Shown: in pieces, positions 53,400 to 62,372 of the stretch
How the letters are laid out: each line of letters starts with the position of its first letter
How positions within the stretch are numbered: the first letter of the stretch is position 1
DNA from: Sphingobium sp. 66-54
Lineage (GTDB): Bacteria > Pseudomonadota > Alphaproteobacteria > Sphingomonadales > Sphingomonadaceae
Length of the DNA: 64,000 bases
Direction of reading: 5' to 3'
NCBI GenBank assembly: GCA_001899715.1
Contig: MKWI01000015.1
Location: 49,994 to 113,993 of the forward strand
Notes under the pieces: generated by a model
Database searches by the model: none
What the model was told of the DNA's origin: nothing
Seen by the model: the letters and a program-made list of their open reading frames with translations, nothing else
Translations under genes and position numbers: made by a program

Positions 53400-54511
53400 T
53401 GTCGGGCGTTGGAACCATCGCCGCACGGGATCGACGCGGCCATGTGATGCTGGGCGAGCGGCGCGTCCTGATGCTTGGCTCGAACGACTATCTCGGCCTT
53501 TCGACCGACTCTGCGGTCACGAAGGCCGCTGCGGCTTCAATCGAGACCTACGGGACGGGACTGACGATCTATCCCGTCTTCGTGGTGAGTGGCGAGCATC
53601 GCGCCCTCGAACGGGAGCTTGCAGCCTTCCTGGGCACCGAGGCAGCCATGCTCACTACCTCGGGTGGCGCGGCGAATGCCGTGGCGCTGACGGGTCTCGT
53701 GGGCGACGGAGACCTGATCTTCTCCGATGCCGATAATCACGCCAGCACGATCGATGCCGGCCGTCTCAGCCGCGCAGACGTCAAACCTTGGCGCAGCCGC
53801 GATGTCGGACATCTGGCCGAACTCCTGGAAGTGTCGCGCGCGCCCAACCGGTTGGTCATAACCAATGGCGTCTTCAGCATGGACGGCGGCATGGCGCCGC
53901 TCGGCGACATCTCCTCCCTCTGCGCTCGGCATGGCGCCATGCTGGTCGTCGATGATGCTCATGCCACAGGTGTGGTTGGGCCCGGCGGGCGCGGAACATT
54001 GGCGGCAAGCGGCTTGCCGAACGCTATGCCGGCCACCTTCGTAACCGGCTCGCTCTCGAAGGCGCTGGGCGGAGCAGGCGGTGGCTTTTTTGCTGGGCCG
54101 CGCGCTGAGATCGACGAACTTCGCAGGAAGGCGCGCAGCTATGTTTTCACGCAAGGCATGACCTCGGCTGCGACCGCCGCCGCGCTCGCAGCCTTGCGAA
54201 GGCACATCGATGATCCCTCGATCCATCGGTCGCTCTGGCGCAACATCGAGGCCGTTCGTCAGGCTGCCGTAAAACATGGGCTGACGCTCCTGCCGAGCGA
54301 CAGCGCAATCCTGACCCTGCTGGTCGGTGAAGAGGGTACTGCCGCAGCGCTGCAGGAGCGGTTGTTGGAGCGCGGGATCTTCGCACAGGCGATGACCTTC
54401 CCGATCGTGCCGAAAGGAGCTGCCCGCCTGCGCCTTCAGCCCTCAGCAGCGCACGAAACCCAAGAACTTGAAACCGCGATTGCGATCATCACTGAGGAGT
54501 TCAAGCCATGA
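53399..54511 (+). CDS. PLP enzyme of the alpha-oxoamine synthase group (BioF/Kbl-like)
   Basis: A fold-type I PLP enzyme, 370 residues. Family residues are present: LMLGSNDYLGLSTDS, the conserved histidine in SDADNHASTIDAGRLS, DDAHATGVVGPGGRGTLAAS, and the PLP lysine in VTGSLSKALGGAGGGFFAG. The segment GTGLTIYPVFVVSGEHRALE replaces the usual GTGxGGSRxxxGT, so the substrate pocket differs from BioF or 2-amino-3-ketobutyrate CoA ligase. No biotin genes are nearby. Reaction direction (condensation or thiolytic cleavage) is unknown. Confidence 0.82.
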   Translation: MSGVGTIAARDRRGHVMLGERRVLMLGSNDYLGLSTDSAVTKAAAASIETYGTGLTIYPVFVVSGEHRALERELAAFLGTEAAMLTTSGGAANAVALTGLVGDGDLIFSDADNHASTIDAGRLSRADVKPWRSRDVGHLAELLEVSRAPNRLVITNGVFSMDGGMAPLGDISSLCARHGAMLVVDDAHATGVVGPGGRGTLAASGLPNAMPATFVTGSLSKALGGAGGGFFAGPRAEIDELRRKARSYVFTQGMTSAATAAALAALRRHIDDPSIHRSLWRNIEAVRQAAVKHGLTLLPSDSAILTLLVGEEGTAAALQERLLERGIFAQAMTFPIVPKGAARLRLQPSAAHETQELETAIAIITEEFKP

Positions 54512-55593
54512 AGACGCCTGCTGATCGCCTGTTTGCGAAGGATTATGAGGATGCTCGCGGCAAGTTCCTCAATGCTGCAGAGATCGCAAGGGGGGAACAT
54601 CGCGCCTACGGCCACAGCCTCAAGGGGCCGGCTGGCGAGCATCTGACGACCGACGTCGTTTGGCTTGGAGAGAAGGATGCAGCGAACGTGCTCGTTCTCA
54701 AGAGCGGCACGCACGGCGTCGAGCTCTATTGCGGCTCCGCCTGCACGATCGACATACTCCTCCACCAGCGCATTCCGAATGATTGGGCAATCTGCTGCAT
54801 CCACGCGGTCAATCCCTGGGGGACAGCTTGGGGACGCCGGGAGAATGAGCAGAATATCGATCTCAATCGAAACTATGTCGATTTCGATGCTCCGCTTCCG
54901 CGAAACGATCTCTATCGCGAAATCCACGCCGACCTGCTTGTGCAGGGAACCGATGAGGCCGCACTTGCTGCTTCCAATGATGCGATCACGGGCGCCGCGG
55001 AAACCCATGGCGCGCGCGCGATCCTGACGGCCCGTTCGGCAGGGCAATATGAATTCCCGGACGGCCTGCACTACGGTGGGACGGGACCAACGGCGTCGCG
55101 GCTCATCATGGAGCAGATCATTGCTGACTATGGGTTGAGCAGCCGAGCCAATCTTATCATTTGGGATTACCACACCGGGGCGGGCCCGTTCGGCCACTGC
55201 GAACCGATCTTCCTCGGGCCGCCGGTTGGGCAACATTACAACTTGGCCAAGCAGATGTTCGGCCCGTGGCTGACGACACAGCATAACGACGGGGCGGTGA
55301 CACCACCACAGACCGGGCTTGGTTCGGAGTTATGGGAGCGGCTCTGCGGCGAACGCACCTACCTCCTCGGTCTCGAATTCGGTACGTATCCGATGACGCC
55401 TTCCGGCGGCATTCTTCGGCTCGATCACTTCCTTCATCGGCAGGCATCTATCGATTGGGACCAGCCGCAGACACGCTGGATCAAGGAAGGACTTCGTGAG
55501 GAGTACGACCCCCAATCCGATCTCTGGCGTCAGCTAGTACTTGCTCAGAACCGGATCACTTTCGGAATGTTCGAGGCTTGGGCGAATGAGTGA
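54508..55593 (+). CDS. DUF2817 M14-like zinc carboxypeptidase/deacylase
   Basis: A 361-residue predicted zinc hydrolase of the DUF2817 family. Metal ligand motif HGVE occurs in VLKSGTHGVELYCGSAC, the arginine/asparagine motif in QNIDLNRNYVDFDAP, and the third histidine in LIIWDYHTGAGPFGHCEPI. Relatives resemble succinylglutamate desuccinylase and M14 carboxypeptidases. Its ATG overlaps the PLP-enzyme stop by 4 bases, giving a fully coupled three-gene unit. Together with the M20 enzyme it suggests stepwise amide or peptide hydrolysis. Confidence 0.85.
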   Translation: MKTPADRLFAKDYEDARGKFLNAAEIARGEHRAYGHSLKGPAGEHLTTDVVWLGEKDAANVLVLKSGTHGVELYCGSACTIDILLHQRIPNDWAICCIHAVNPWGTAWGRRENEQNIDLNRNYVDFDAPLPRNDLYREIHADLLVQGTDEAALAASNDAITGAAETHGARAILTARSAGQYEFPDGLHYGGTGPTASRLIMEQIIADYGLSSRANLIIWDYHTGAGPFGHCEPIFLGPPVGQHYNLAKQMFGPWLTTQHNDGAVTPPQTGLGSELWERLCGERTYLLGLEFGTYPMTPSGGILRLDHFLHRQASIDWDQPQTRWIKEGLREEYDPQSDLWRQLVLAQNRITFGMFEAWANE

Positions 55594-55696
55594 AACGAGA
55601 GCGCGCTCGCCGCGAGGAGACCATCCGGTTGTCCTTGAAGACCAGCTCCCAATCAGCCAAATCGGGAAAGGATCGCCTTGAGGGCGAACCGACCGA

Positions 55697-55876
55697 ATGA
55701 TGATTGCAGGCGCGCAGCCGAAAATCGCGCTCGAACTACAGTTGATCGTCGCGAGCGTGAGGCGGATGGAAACAGGTCCACTAGCTGATATTCAGTATCG
55801 TTTCTCGTGGATCATTCGAAATTTTCATATCACCTTGTATGTGCTTGAAGAGCGGGCTGTGACGGCCAAATTCTAA
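55697..55876 (+). CDS. Possible 59-residue protein
   Basis: A short open frame with two adjacent ATG starts, running ALELQLIVASVRRMETGPLA then QYRFSWIIRNFHITLYVLEE. The composition is protein-like and not low-complexity, but there is no strong ribosome site and no recognisable family. It lies between the DUF2817 gene and the acetolactate synthase-like gene. It might also be a gene remnant. Confidence 0.3.
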   Translation: MMIAGAQPKIALELQLIVASVRRMETGPLADIQYRFSWIIRNFHITLYVLEERAVTAKF

Positions 55877-55939
55877 ATTAGACAGGCTTCGATCTCGCAG
55901 TTAGCCTGGAACGGAGTTCTCGCAAAGAGGAGACAAAAC

Positions 55940-57595
55940 ATGGCAAAGGGCGCGGAGCTTCTCGTCGCGGCCCTCGAGAACGAGGGCGTCGAACGGATCT
56001 TCGGCATTCCGGGCGAGGAGACGCTGGATATCGTCGAGGCGTTGCGACACTCCCGAATCAAGTTGATCCTTACCCGGCATGAGCAGGCCGCCTCTTTCAT
56101 GGCCGCAACGCAGGGCCGCCTCACCGGCCGCCCCGGCGTGTGTCTGGCGACGCTTGGCCCTGGCGCGCTCAATTTCACGACTGGCGCTGCCTATGCCCAT
56201 CTCGGCGCTATGCCGATGGTGATGATCACAGGGCAGAAGGCTATCAGGAGCGCCCGCCAAGCCCGCTTTCAGCTCGTTGACATTGTCGGCGCAATGCGCC
56301 CCCTGACCAAGATGACGCGGCAGATCGTGTCGGCGGCGTCGGTGCCGAGCATCGTGCGCGAGGCCTTTCGCGTCGCCACCGAGGAACGGCCGGGACCGAT
56401 CCATCTGGAGCTGCCCGAGGATATCGCGGTCGAGGATGCCGATGTGGGACTCGTCCCGCCCCACCCGATCGCGCGGGCTGTCGCCGCAAGGCAGGCGCTC
56501 GAACAAATCACCGATATGATACTAGCGGCCAAGAGGCCTCTCGTGATGATCGGTGCCGCGGGCAATCGGCCGCACCTCGTCGAACCGCTTTCGCGATTCG
56601 TCGTTGGCCTCGGCATCCCCTTCTTCAACACGCAAATGGGCAAAGGCGCGGTCACCGGCGGATCAGACCTCTATCTCGGCACCGCAGCACTGTCCGAACG
56701 CGATTATGTCCATGACGCAATCGAGCGGGCGGATCTGATCGTATCAATCGGACACGACACGGTGGAGAAGCCGCCGTTTCTGATGGGGCAGGTTGCGGGC
56801 GGGCCGACCGTGATCCATGTCGGCTATGCGTCGGCCAATGTTGAACAGGTCTTCCACCCGGACGCTGAGTTGGTCGGCGATATCGGCACTTCAGTGTTGG
56901 CATTGGCCGAGCGGCTGGAGGGCCGCCTAACACGCGACCCCTTGATTCTGTCAATCCGAGAACGCATTCTTGCCCATGTCGGCGAGGGCTCCGACGCCCC
57001 GCAATTTCCCGTCACACCGCAACGGCTGGTCCACGACGTCCGCGCGGCGATGCCCCAGGACGGCATCGTCTGCCTCGACAACGGGATGTACAAGATTTGG
57101 TTCGCGCGCGGCTACCGCACCCACGTGGCGAATACCCTGCTCCTGGACAACGCGCTCGCGACGATGGGCGCTGGGTTGCCCTCCGCGATTGCCGCGAAGC
57201 TCGTACACCCCGAGCGGCACGTATTGGCGGTGTGCGGGGACGGCGGGTTCATGATGAACAGCCAAGAGCTGGAAACAGCCGTGAGGCTAAAGCTCAACCT
57301 CGTCGTGCTCATCGTCGAAGATCACGCCTATGGCATGATCCGCTGGAAGCAGGCGGTCGACCATTTCGCCGATTTTGGCATGACCTTTGGCAACCCCGAT
57401 TTCGTCGCCTATGCGGCGGCCTACGGTGCGACGGGGCATCGCATTTCGGCGACCGACGAACTTGTGCCGGCCATCGAAGCAGCATGCGCCGCTGGCGGTG
57501 TGCATGTGATCGTCGTGCCGATTGACTATAGCGAGAACACCCGCGTGCTTGTCGACGAGCTTGGCGGTCGTGTCCCCGATCTCGACCCAAGCTGA
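55940..57595 (+). CDS. Thiamine-diphosphate enzyme, acetolactate synthase large-subunit-like
   Basis: A 551-residue ThDP enzyme: catalytic glutamate region EGVERIFGIPGEETLDIVEA, RHEQAASFMAATQGRLTGRP, and ThDP motif VCGDGGFMMNSQELETAVRL (GDG-x~26-N equivalent). Closest in character to catabolic acetolactate synthases (RFQLVDIVGAMRPLTKM) with no regulatory subunit gene nearby. The adjacent aldehyde dehydrogenase suggests the true reaction might be a 2-oxoacid decarboxylation or a carboligation producing an aldehyde-linked product. AGGAGA precedes the ATG. Confidence 0.85.
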   Translation: MAKGAELLVAALENEGVERIFGIPGEETLDIVEALRHSRIKLILTRHEQAASFMAATQGRLTGRPGVCLATLGPGALNFTTGAAYAHLGAMPMVMITGQKAIRSARQARFQLVDIVGAMRPLTKMTRQIVSAASVPSIVREAFRVATEERPGPIHLELPEDIAVEDADVGLVPPHPIARAVAARQALEQITDMILAAKRPLVMIGAAGNRPHLVEPLSRFVVGLGIPFFNTQMGKGAVTGGSDLYLGTAALSERDYVHDAIERADLIVSIGHDTVEKPPFLMGQVAGGPTVIHVGYASANVEQVFHPDAELVGDIGTSVLALAERLEGRLTRDPLILSIRERILAHVGEGSDAPQFPVTPQRLVHDVRAAMPQDGIVCLDNGMYKIWFARGYRTHVANTLLLDNALATMGAGLPSAIAAKLVHPERHVLAVCGDGGFMMNSQELETAVRLKLNLVVLIVEDHAYGMIRWKQAVDHFADFGMTFGNPDFVAYAAAYGATGHRISATDELVPAIEAACAAGGVHVIVVPIDYSENTRVLVDELGGRVPDLDPS

Positions 57596-57609
57596 GCGGG
57601 AGAAACACC

Positions 57610-58991
57610 ATGATTGAAGTCGTGCAAGCCTATGACCGTCTGCCGATTACCCGGATCGATAGCGACGATGCCGATGCGTTAGAGCATAAGCTCGCGACGG
57701 CATACGGGCTGTTCAGGGACCGTAAGGGATGGCTGGAACCGCATCAGCGGATAGCGGTGCTGCGTAAACTCGCAGAGTTGATGGCGGAGCGCCGCGACAT
57801 GCTCGCGCTGCAAATCGCGCGTGAAGGCGGTAAGCCGCTTGCCGATGCGCTGATCGAATCGAAACGGATCGTGCGATCGACGGCGTCCGCAATTCTGCGG
57901 AGGTGCTGCGCACCCGCGCAGGCGTTGAGATCCCGATGGGACTTACGCCTGCCAGCGAGCGCCGCCGCGCCTGGACGATCCAGGAACCCATCGGGGTTGT
58001 GGCGGCCATCTCGGCTTTCAATCATCCACTAAACCTAGTGGTGCACCAGGTCGGGCCGGCGATTGCAGCGGGGTGCCCGGTGATCGTGAAACCCGCGTCG
58101 ACGACGCCACTTAGCTGCCTTGCACTGGTTGCCATGACCCTCGAGGCAGGCCTCCCCGAGGGATGGGTGCAGAGTTTCCTGCCGGAGGAGACTGAACTGG
58201 CGGAACGGCTGGCGACTGATCCGCGTATCGCCTTTCTGAGCTTCATCGGATCGGGTCGGGTCGGGTGGTATCTCCGTTCGAAACTGCCGGCAGGGACGCG
58301 TTGTGCGCTTGAACACGGCGGTGCTGCACCGGTGATCATTGATGCAAGCGCTGATCTCGACCGGCTCATCGAGCCCATCGTAAAGGGCGGCTACTATCAT
58401 GCAGGCCAGGTGTGCGTGTCGGTCCAGCGCATTTTTGTGCATCAAACGCTGCGCGAGGCGTTCATCGAGCGTTTAGCCGCGCGGGCGGCCGCGCTCAAGG
58501 TTGGCGATCCGACGAAGCCGGAAACCGAGGTCGGTCCGTTGATCACGCCGCGGGAGGCCGTACGTGTTGAAACCTGGATCTCCGAGGCGGTGGCAGCCGG
58601 CGCGCGACTGGTCGGCGGCGGGCGCCACAGCGAGACGACGCTCAATCCCAGCATCCTGATCGATCCGCCGGGCGATGCGAAGGTCTCGACCCTTGAAGTG
58701 TTCGGGCCGGTGACATGCGTCTATGGCTTCACCGAGATTGAGCGGGCGATTAGCGAGGCCAATGCACTGCCTGTCGCCTTCCAATCGAGCATCTTCACGC
58801 GCGATCTCGAAACTGCGCTTCACACGGCGGAATTGCTCGATGCTTCAGCGGTGATGGTCAACGACCACACCGCGTTTCGCACCGATTGGATGCCGTTCGC
58901 CGGCCGGCACGAGTCGGGCTACGGGGTTGGTGGTATCCCCTACACAGTCAAGGAAATGACCGCAGAGAAGATGATCGTCTTCAGTTCCTGA
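57610..58991 (+). pseudogene. Aldehyde dehydrogenase broken by a 5-bp tandem duplication
   Basis: Two overlapping frames together encode one aldehyde dehydrogenase of about 459 residues. The first frame (from 57610) is good up to DALIES; the second resumes at RAIDGVRNSAEVLRTRAG. At 57854-57863 the sequence is TCGAATCGAA; removing one TCGAA restores a continuous ALDH reading (LIETDRAIDGV). Downstream are the catalytic glutamate (CALEHGGAAPVIID) and cysteine (GGYYHAGQVCVSVQR). It begins 14 bases after the acetolactate synthase-like gene, so it belongs to that operon. Confidence 0.85.
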
Positions 58992-59437
58992 CTAGAGGGT
59001 CAATGTGAGTTCCTTCAATCGCACATACTAAGGAAAGAAGATGGCACCGCAAGGGCGCTCTGCGGCCGCTGAAGTGCAAGACCGTCTCTGGCGACAAGCA
59101 TGGCCAGCCTGATTCCGGACAGCTGTCACCCACTGCGGAAAACGATGTCGCGCCAAGCCTCGAAGGCGCTTGCAACATCGAGCTGATCGTCTCAGGCGAA
59201 AAGGCCGTTTCAAAGAGCGGCGATAGCGACTGGTGCGACTAGGAGGACCGGGAGGCTCTGTGGGAACTTCTTCAACGACGTGCGCTTAGGACGGCAGCTC
59301 CGCTGGTGCGAAATCACAATCCAGCCGCAGCGGAAATAAGCGGTGGAGCCGTCCTACAGGGGGTAAAGCCGCAACGGGCAATCGCTGACGCTGCGAAAAC
59401 GATCGAAAAATGGCAGCGAACTCACGGCGACCAACCA
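58992..59437. other. Gap with a possible gene remnant
   Basis: About 445 bases. A + strand frame without a start codon stays open from about 59006 to a TAG at 59242; its latter part (ACNIELIVSGEKAVSKSGDS) looks protein-like, so it may be the 3' end of a decayed gene. I cannot name a family. The remainder shows nothing recognisable. Confidence 0.35.
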
Positions 59438-60373
59438 TCAGTTGATAGACTTTGCTGTATTTCGACTTTGTGCTGACAGTCGGTACTGGCGAGGCGAACA
59501 TCCATTCGCGCGCTTGAAGGCACGTGAAAAGGATCGCTCGCAATCATAGCCGACCTCGGAGGCGATATCCGCTGCCGGCTTCAGGCTCGTGGCTAGCTTG
59601 TCTTGCGCAAGCAGCATCCGCCAGCGGGAGAGATAATCCAGCGGCGCGATCCCCATCGCTGCTCTGAAGCGCAGCGCGAAGCTGGTGCGCGACATGCCCG
59701 CATGCGCCGCAAGCGATTGTACGGTCCATCGACAATGTGGTTCCTCGTGCATCGCGCCAAGCGCCGCCCGCAATCGGGGATCGGCGAGCACTGCGAGCCA
59801 TCCGGAGCGCGAACAAGTACCCTTTGCCACAGATGACCGCAGTGCCTGCACGAGCATCATCATCATAAGTTGCTCAGCGAGGGCATGGGTTCCGAGGCCT
59901 GGATCGCGCAACTCCGATGTCAGCCGTTTGACGCACCATTCCATCGTCTCCCGATCCCGTCCTTCACCGAAGCGAATGACGGGTGGAAGTGCACTGAGAA
60001 GAAGATCCTTCTGCTGGCCAGCCAGCGAGAAGAAACCGACCACCGCCAAGAACTCTCCACCACCGTTGTGGATCACGATGCGTCCATCGAAAACGGACGG
60101 GCTAAGCGACCCCGCGCTCGTCGGTTCGACCGGCGCTCCATTTCCAATACGGAAGGGCCGCCCCTGCGTCGCCAAGAAGCATTCGCCGGCATTGACCTCG
60201 AATGACGGTCCACTTTCGTCGAGCGACACGAAACAGTTTCCGTGGACGACGACGAAGACTTTCATCCCCTCATGGGCAGGGATTTGGATTGCCCAATCAC
60301 CACCGGCATCGAGCCCGGCCGCTCCATAGCTTTGTATTTTGAGCAGGCGAAGGAGTTGGGAGAGGAGATCCAT
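59438..60373 (-). CDS. AraC-family regulator with cupin_6 sensor domain
   Basis: A 311-residue regulator. The N-terminal cupin_6-type domain has GDWAIQIPAHEGMKVFVVVH and ECFLATQGRPFRIGNGAPVE; the C-terminal DNA-binding domain has WTVQSLAAHAGMSRTSFALR and PAADIASEVGYDCERSFSRA. This class is usually divergent from a single SDR or oxidoreductase gene it regulates, as here: the SDR gene starts 100 bases away. ATG 60373 gives the normal N-terminus; the long extension to 60580 runs across the SDR promoter and was rejected. Confidence 0.88.
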   Translation of the reverse strand: MDLLSQLLRLLKIQSYGAAGLDAGGDWAIQIPAHEGMKVFVVVHGNCFVSLDESGPSFEVNAGECFLATQGRPFRIGNGAPVEPTSAGSLSPSVFDGRIVIHNGGGEFLAVVGFFSLAGQQKDLLLSALPPVIRFGEGRDRETMEWCVKRLTSELRDPGLGTHALAEQLMMMMLVQALRSSVAKGTCSRSGWLAVLADPRLRAALGAMHEEPHCRWTVQSLAAHAGMSRTSFALRFRAAMGIAPLDYLSRWRMLLAQDKLATSLKPAADIASEVGYDCERSFSRAFKRANGCSPRQYRLSAQSRNTAKSIN

Positions 60374-60473
60374 AAGGGCACTTTTGAACGATCTGCTACA
60401 AATCGCGAACGTTGTAACATAGATCCACCCGATCTGAACGTCTATTTTACGGTCGATATTTAGGAAGAGCGAT

Positions 60474-61226
60474 ATGGGTCGGCTTGTAGGAAAACATGCG
60501 CTGGTTACAGGGGGATCGAGCGGCATCGGGCTCGAAACGGCGCGCCAGTTTCTGGCTGAAGGTGCGAAGGTCGCTATCACCGGACGGTCGCAGGATGGCT
60601 TGGATCAGGCGAAGCGCGAACTCGGCGATGGTCTTCTGACCTTTCGGGCTGACGCATCTGACCTTTCGGCTCACGCCATTGTCGTGGACGAGTTGTCCAG
60701 TGCATGGCCAGCAGTCGATATCCTGATGTGCAACGCCGCCGACCCGACGCAACTGCCGTTCGAGGAATGGACGCCCGACCGGTTCGACCGACTCGTCGCG
60801 ACAAACCTGAAAGGTCCGTTCTTCCTCATCCAGTCGCTGCTACCGTTCTTCGCGCGTCCGGCATCGATTATCCTGATCGGTTCGGTGTCCGCGCTTATCG
60901 GGCATCGCCATTCCACGGCCTATGGCGCCACCAAAGCAGGCCTGACAGCACTGGCGCCAGGCCTGTCCTACGAACTGAAGGAGCGAGGAATACGCGTTAA
61001 TTCCATCAGTCCAGGCCCGATCGTCACCAACGCGTTCAAGGCGCTCGATCCGGCGGTGCGAGACGCCCTGTACGAGGAGTTTGCAAGGCAGGTTCCAATC
61101 GGACGGAACGGACAGGCGATCGAGATTGCCAAGGCCGCGGTCTATCTCGGCTCCGACGAGTCCGGCTTCACCGTCGCCCAGCTTATCCGGATTGACGGCG
61201 GTCTTGGTCATGTCGCCGTCGGCTGA
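60474..61226 (+). CDS. SDR-family oxidoreductase
   Basis: A classical 250-residue short-chain dehydrogenase: TGGSSGIGLETARQFLAEGA (cofactor), MCNAAD in place of NNAG, and catalytic residues in ILIGSVSALIGHRHSTAYGATK (Ser...Tyr-x3-Lys). Substrate unknown. The divergent cupin_6 AraC gene is its probable regulator; the 100-base gap between them should contain both promoters. It overlaps the next SDR gene by 17 bases. Confidence 0.88.
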   Translation: MGRLVGKHALVTGGSSGIGLETARQFLAEGAKVAITGRSQDGLDQAKRELGDGLLTFRADASDLSAHAIVVDELSSAWPAVDILMCNAADPTQLPFEEWTPDRFDRLVATNLKGPFFLIQSLLPFFARPASIILIGSVSALIGHRHSTAYGATKAGLTALAPGLSYELKERGIRVNSISPGPIVTNAFKALDPAVRDALYEEFARQVPIGRNGQAIEIAKAAVYLGSDESGFTVAQLIRIDGGLGHVAVG

Positions 61227-62072
61227 GGGGCGGGTTCCTGTCGTCGCCGTGGTGACGGGAGCAACCGGAGGACTAGGCCGGGAAATCGCCCGCGGGCTTG
61301 TTCGAGCAGGAATGACGGTCGTTCTCGGCGTTCGAGATCTACCGGCGGGCGAAGCCGTGGCGGCGGAACTCGCCCGTGAGGCGGGCGGCGGCCACGTAGA
61401 GGCCCTTCCGCTCGACCTCGCAAGCATCGCTTCTGTGCGCCACTTTGCGGGCAGCGTCGCCGCTCGGCACTCCTCTATAGGGCTCCTGATCAACAACGCC
61501 GGCGCCTGGTTCAACACGCGCCGGCTATCGCCTGATGGCCACGAGATGACGCTCGCGACGAACGTCCTCGGCCCGTATGTCTTGACGCAGGAATTGCTCC
61601 CACTCTTGTTAGCGGGCGTGCCGTCTCGGATCGTCAACATAGTCTCCGCAGCTACCAGCGACTATGACACCAGCGACCTCGATTGGGAAAGTCGGCGATT
61701 CAACGGCTTCAAGGCCTATGCGCAGTCCAAACAGGCGCTACGGCACATGACATGGGCGCTGGCCAGTCGACTCGAGAGCAAAGGCGTGGCCGTAAACGCC
61801 GTATCGCCCGGCTTTGTCAAAACCGCCTTCCTCGACCATCCAGAGGCGTCATCCCGTCGATGTTGCGCCTGCTCTTGCCCTTTGCAACTCCACCCAGCAA
61901 GGCTGCGGACACTCCGCTCTGGGTAGCGCTCGACCCCGAATGGGCCGGCAGAACCGGAAGGTATGTCGAGGCGCGCAAGGAGAAGAAAAGAGGGCCGGAG
62001 AACCAGGCTGATCACGATGAGCTCGAACGACTGTTGCGTAGCATGGCCTCCGCAGGGCGGTCCGCAGGATGA
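61210..62072 (+). pseudogene. Second SDR gene, frameshifted near the C-terminus
   Basis: The first frame (from ATG 61210) gives VVAVVTGATGGLGREIARGL, INNAGAWFNTRRLSPDGHEM and the triad region IVSAATS...FKAYAQSKQALRH, like retinol-dehydrogenase-type SDRs. After AFLDHPE, near 61847, the natural C-terminus (GVIPSMLRLLLPFATPPSKA...) continues in another frame to 62072. Restoring one base, for example GAGGC to GAGGGC, joins them. A single-base loss in a G run could be a real mutation or a sequencing error; the catalytic core is intact in either case. Confidence 0.8.
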
Positions 62073-62372
62073 ATGCGCTCCTGCAGTTTAGTGAACTCGG
62101 CAACCGCCTCAAGTCGCATCACTCGAAAAACATGAATGGCAGAGGTGAATGGCAGCGCGCGGAGTTTGAACGAGCCCGCGTGCAACCGTGCTTTCGCATT
62201 GAAAAATATACCTTTGATCGCTGCGTCAGGCTTTGCGGGCAAATGCGATTAGTCAGCCAATTCCTTCAATCATATTCTAACGCGGGAGATGAGTGCCCGC
62301 CAGACGTGAGTGCTCATCGGTTTCGATGGTGTGTGTTCAATGTAGTCGCAGAGGTATCGGAAGGATAGCGAA
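62073..62372. other. Intergenic region upstream of catalase; no gene seen
   Basis: A 300-base gap of visibly lower GC than the left part of the window. An open frame from 62069 to 62368 exists but has no ribosome site and no protein-like pattern. It probably carries the catalase promoter; I could not identify an OxyR-type site with confidence. Confidence 0.45.

Noticed and set aside
53399..54511. Calling the PLP enzyme BioF
   Set aside because: The GTGxGGSR segment is replaced and no biotin gene is nearby, so a biotin role was not assigned.
62069..62368. 99-codon ORF before the catalase gene
   Set aside because: No ribosome site, odd composition, starts inside the end of the frameshifted SDR gene; most likely non-coding.
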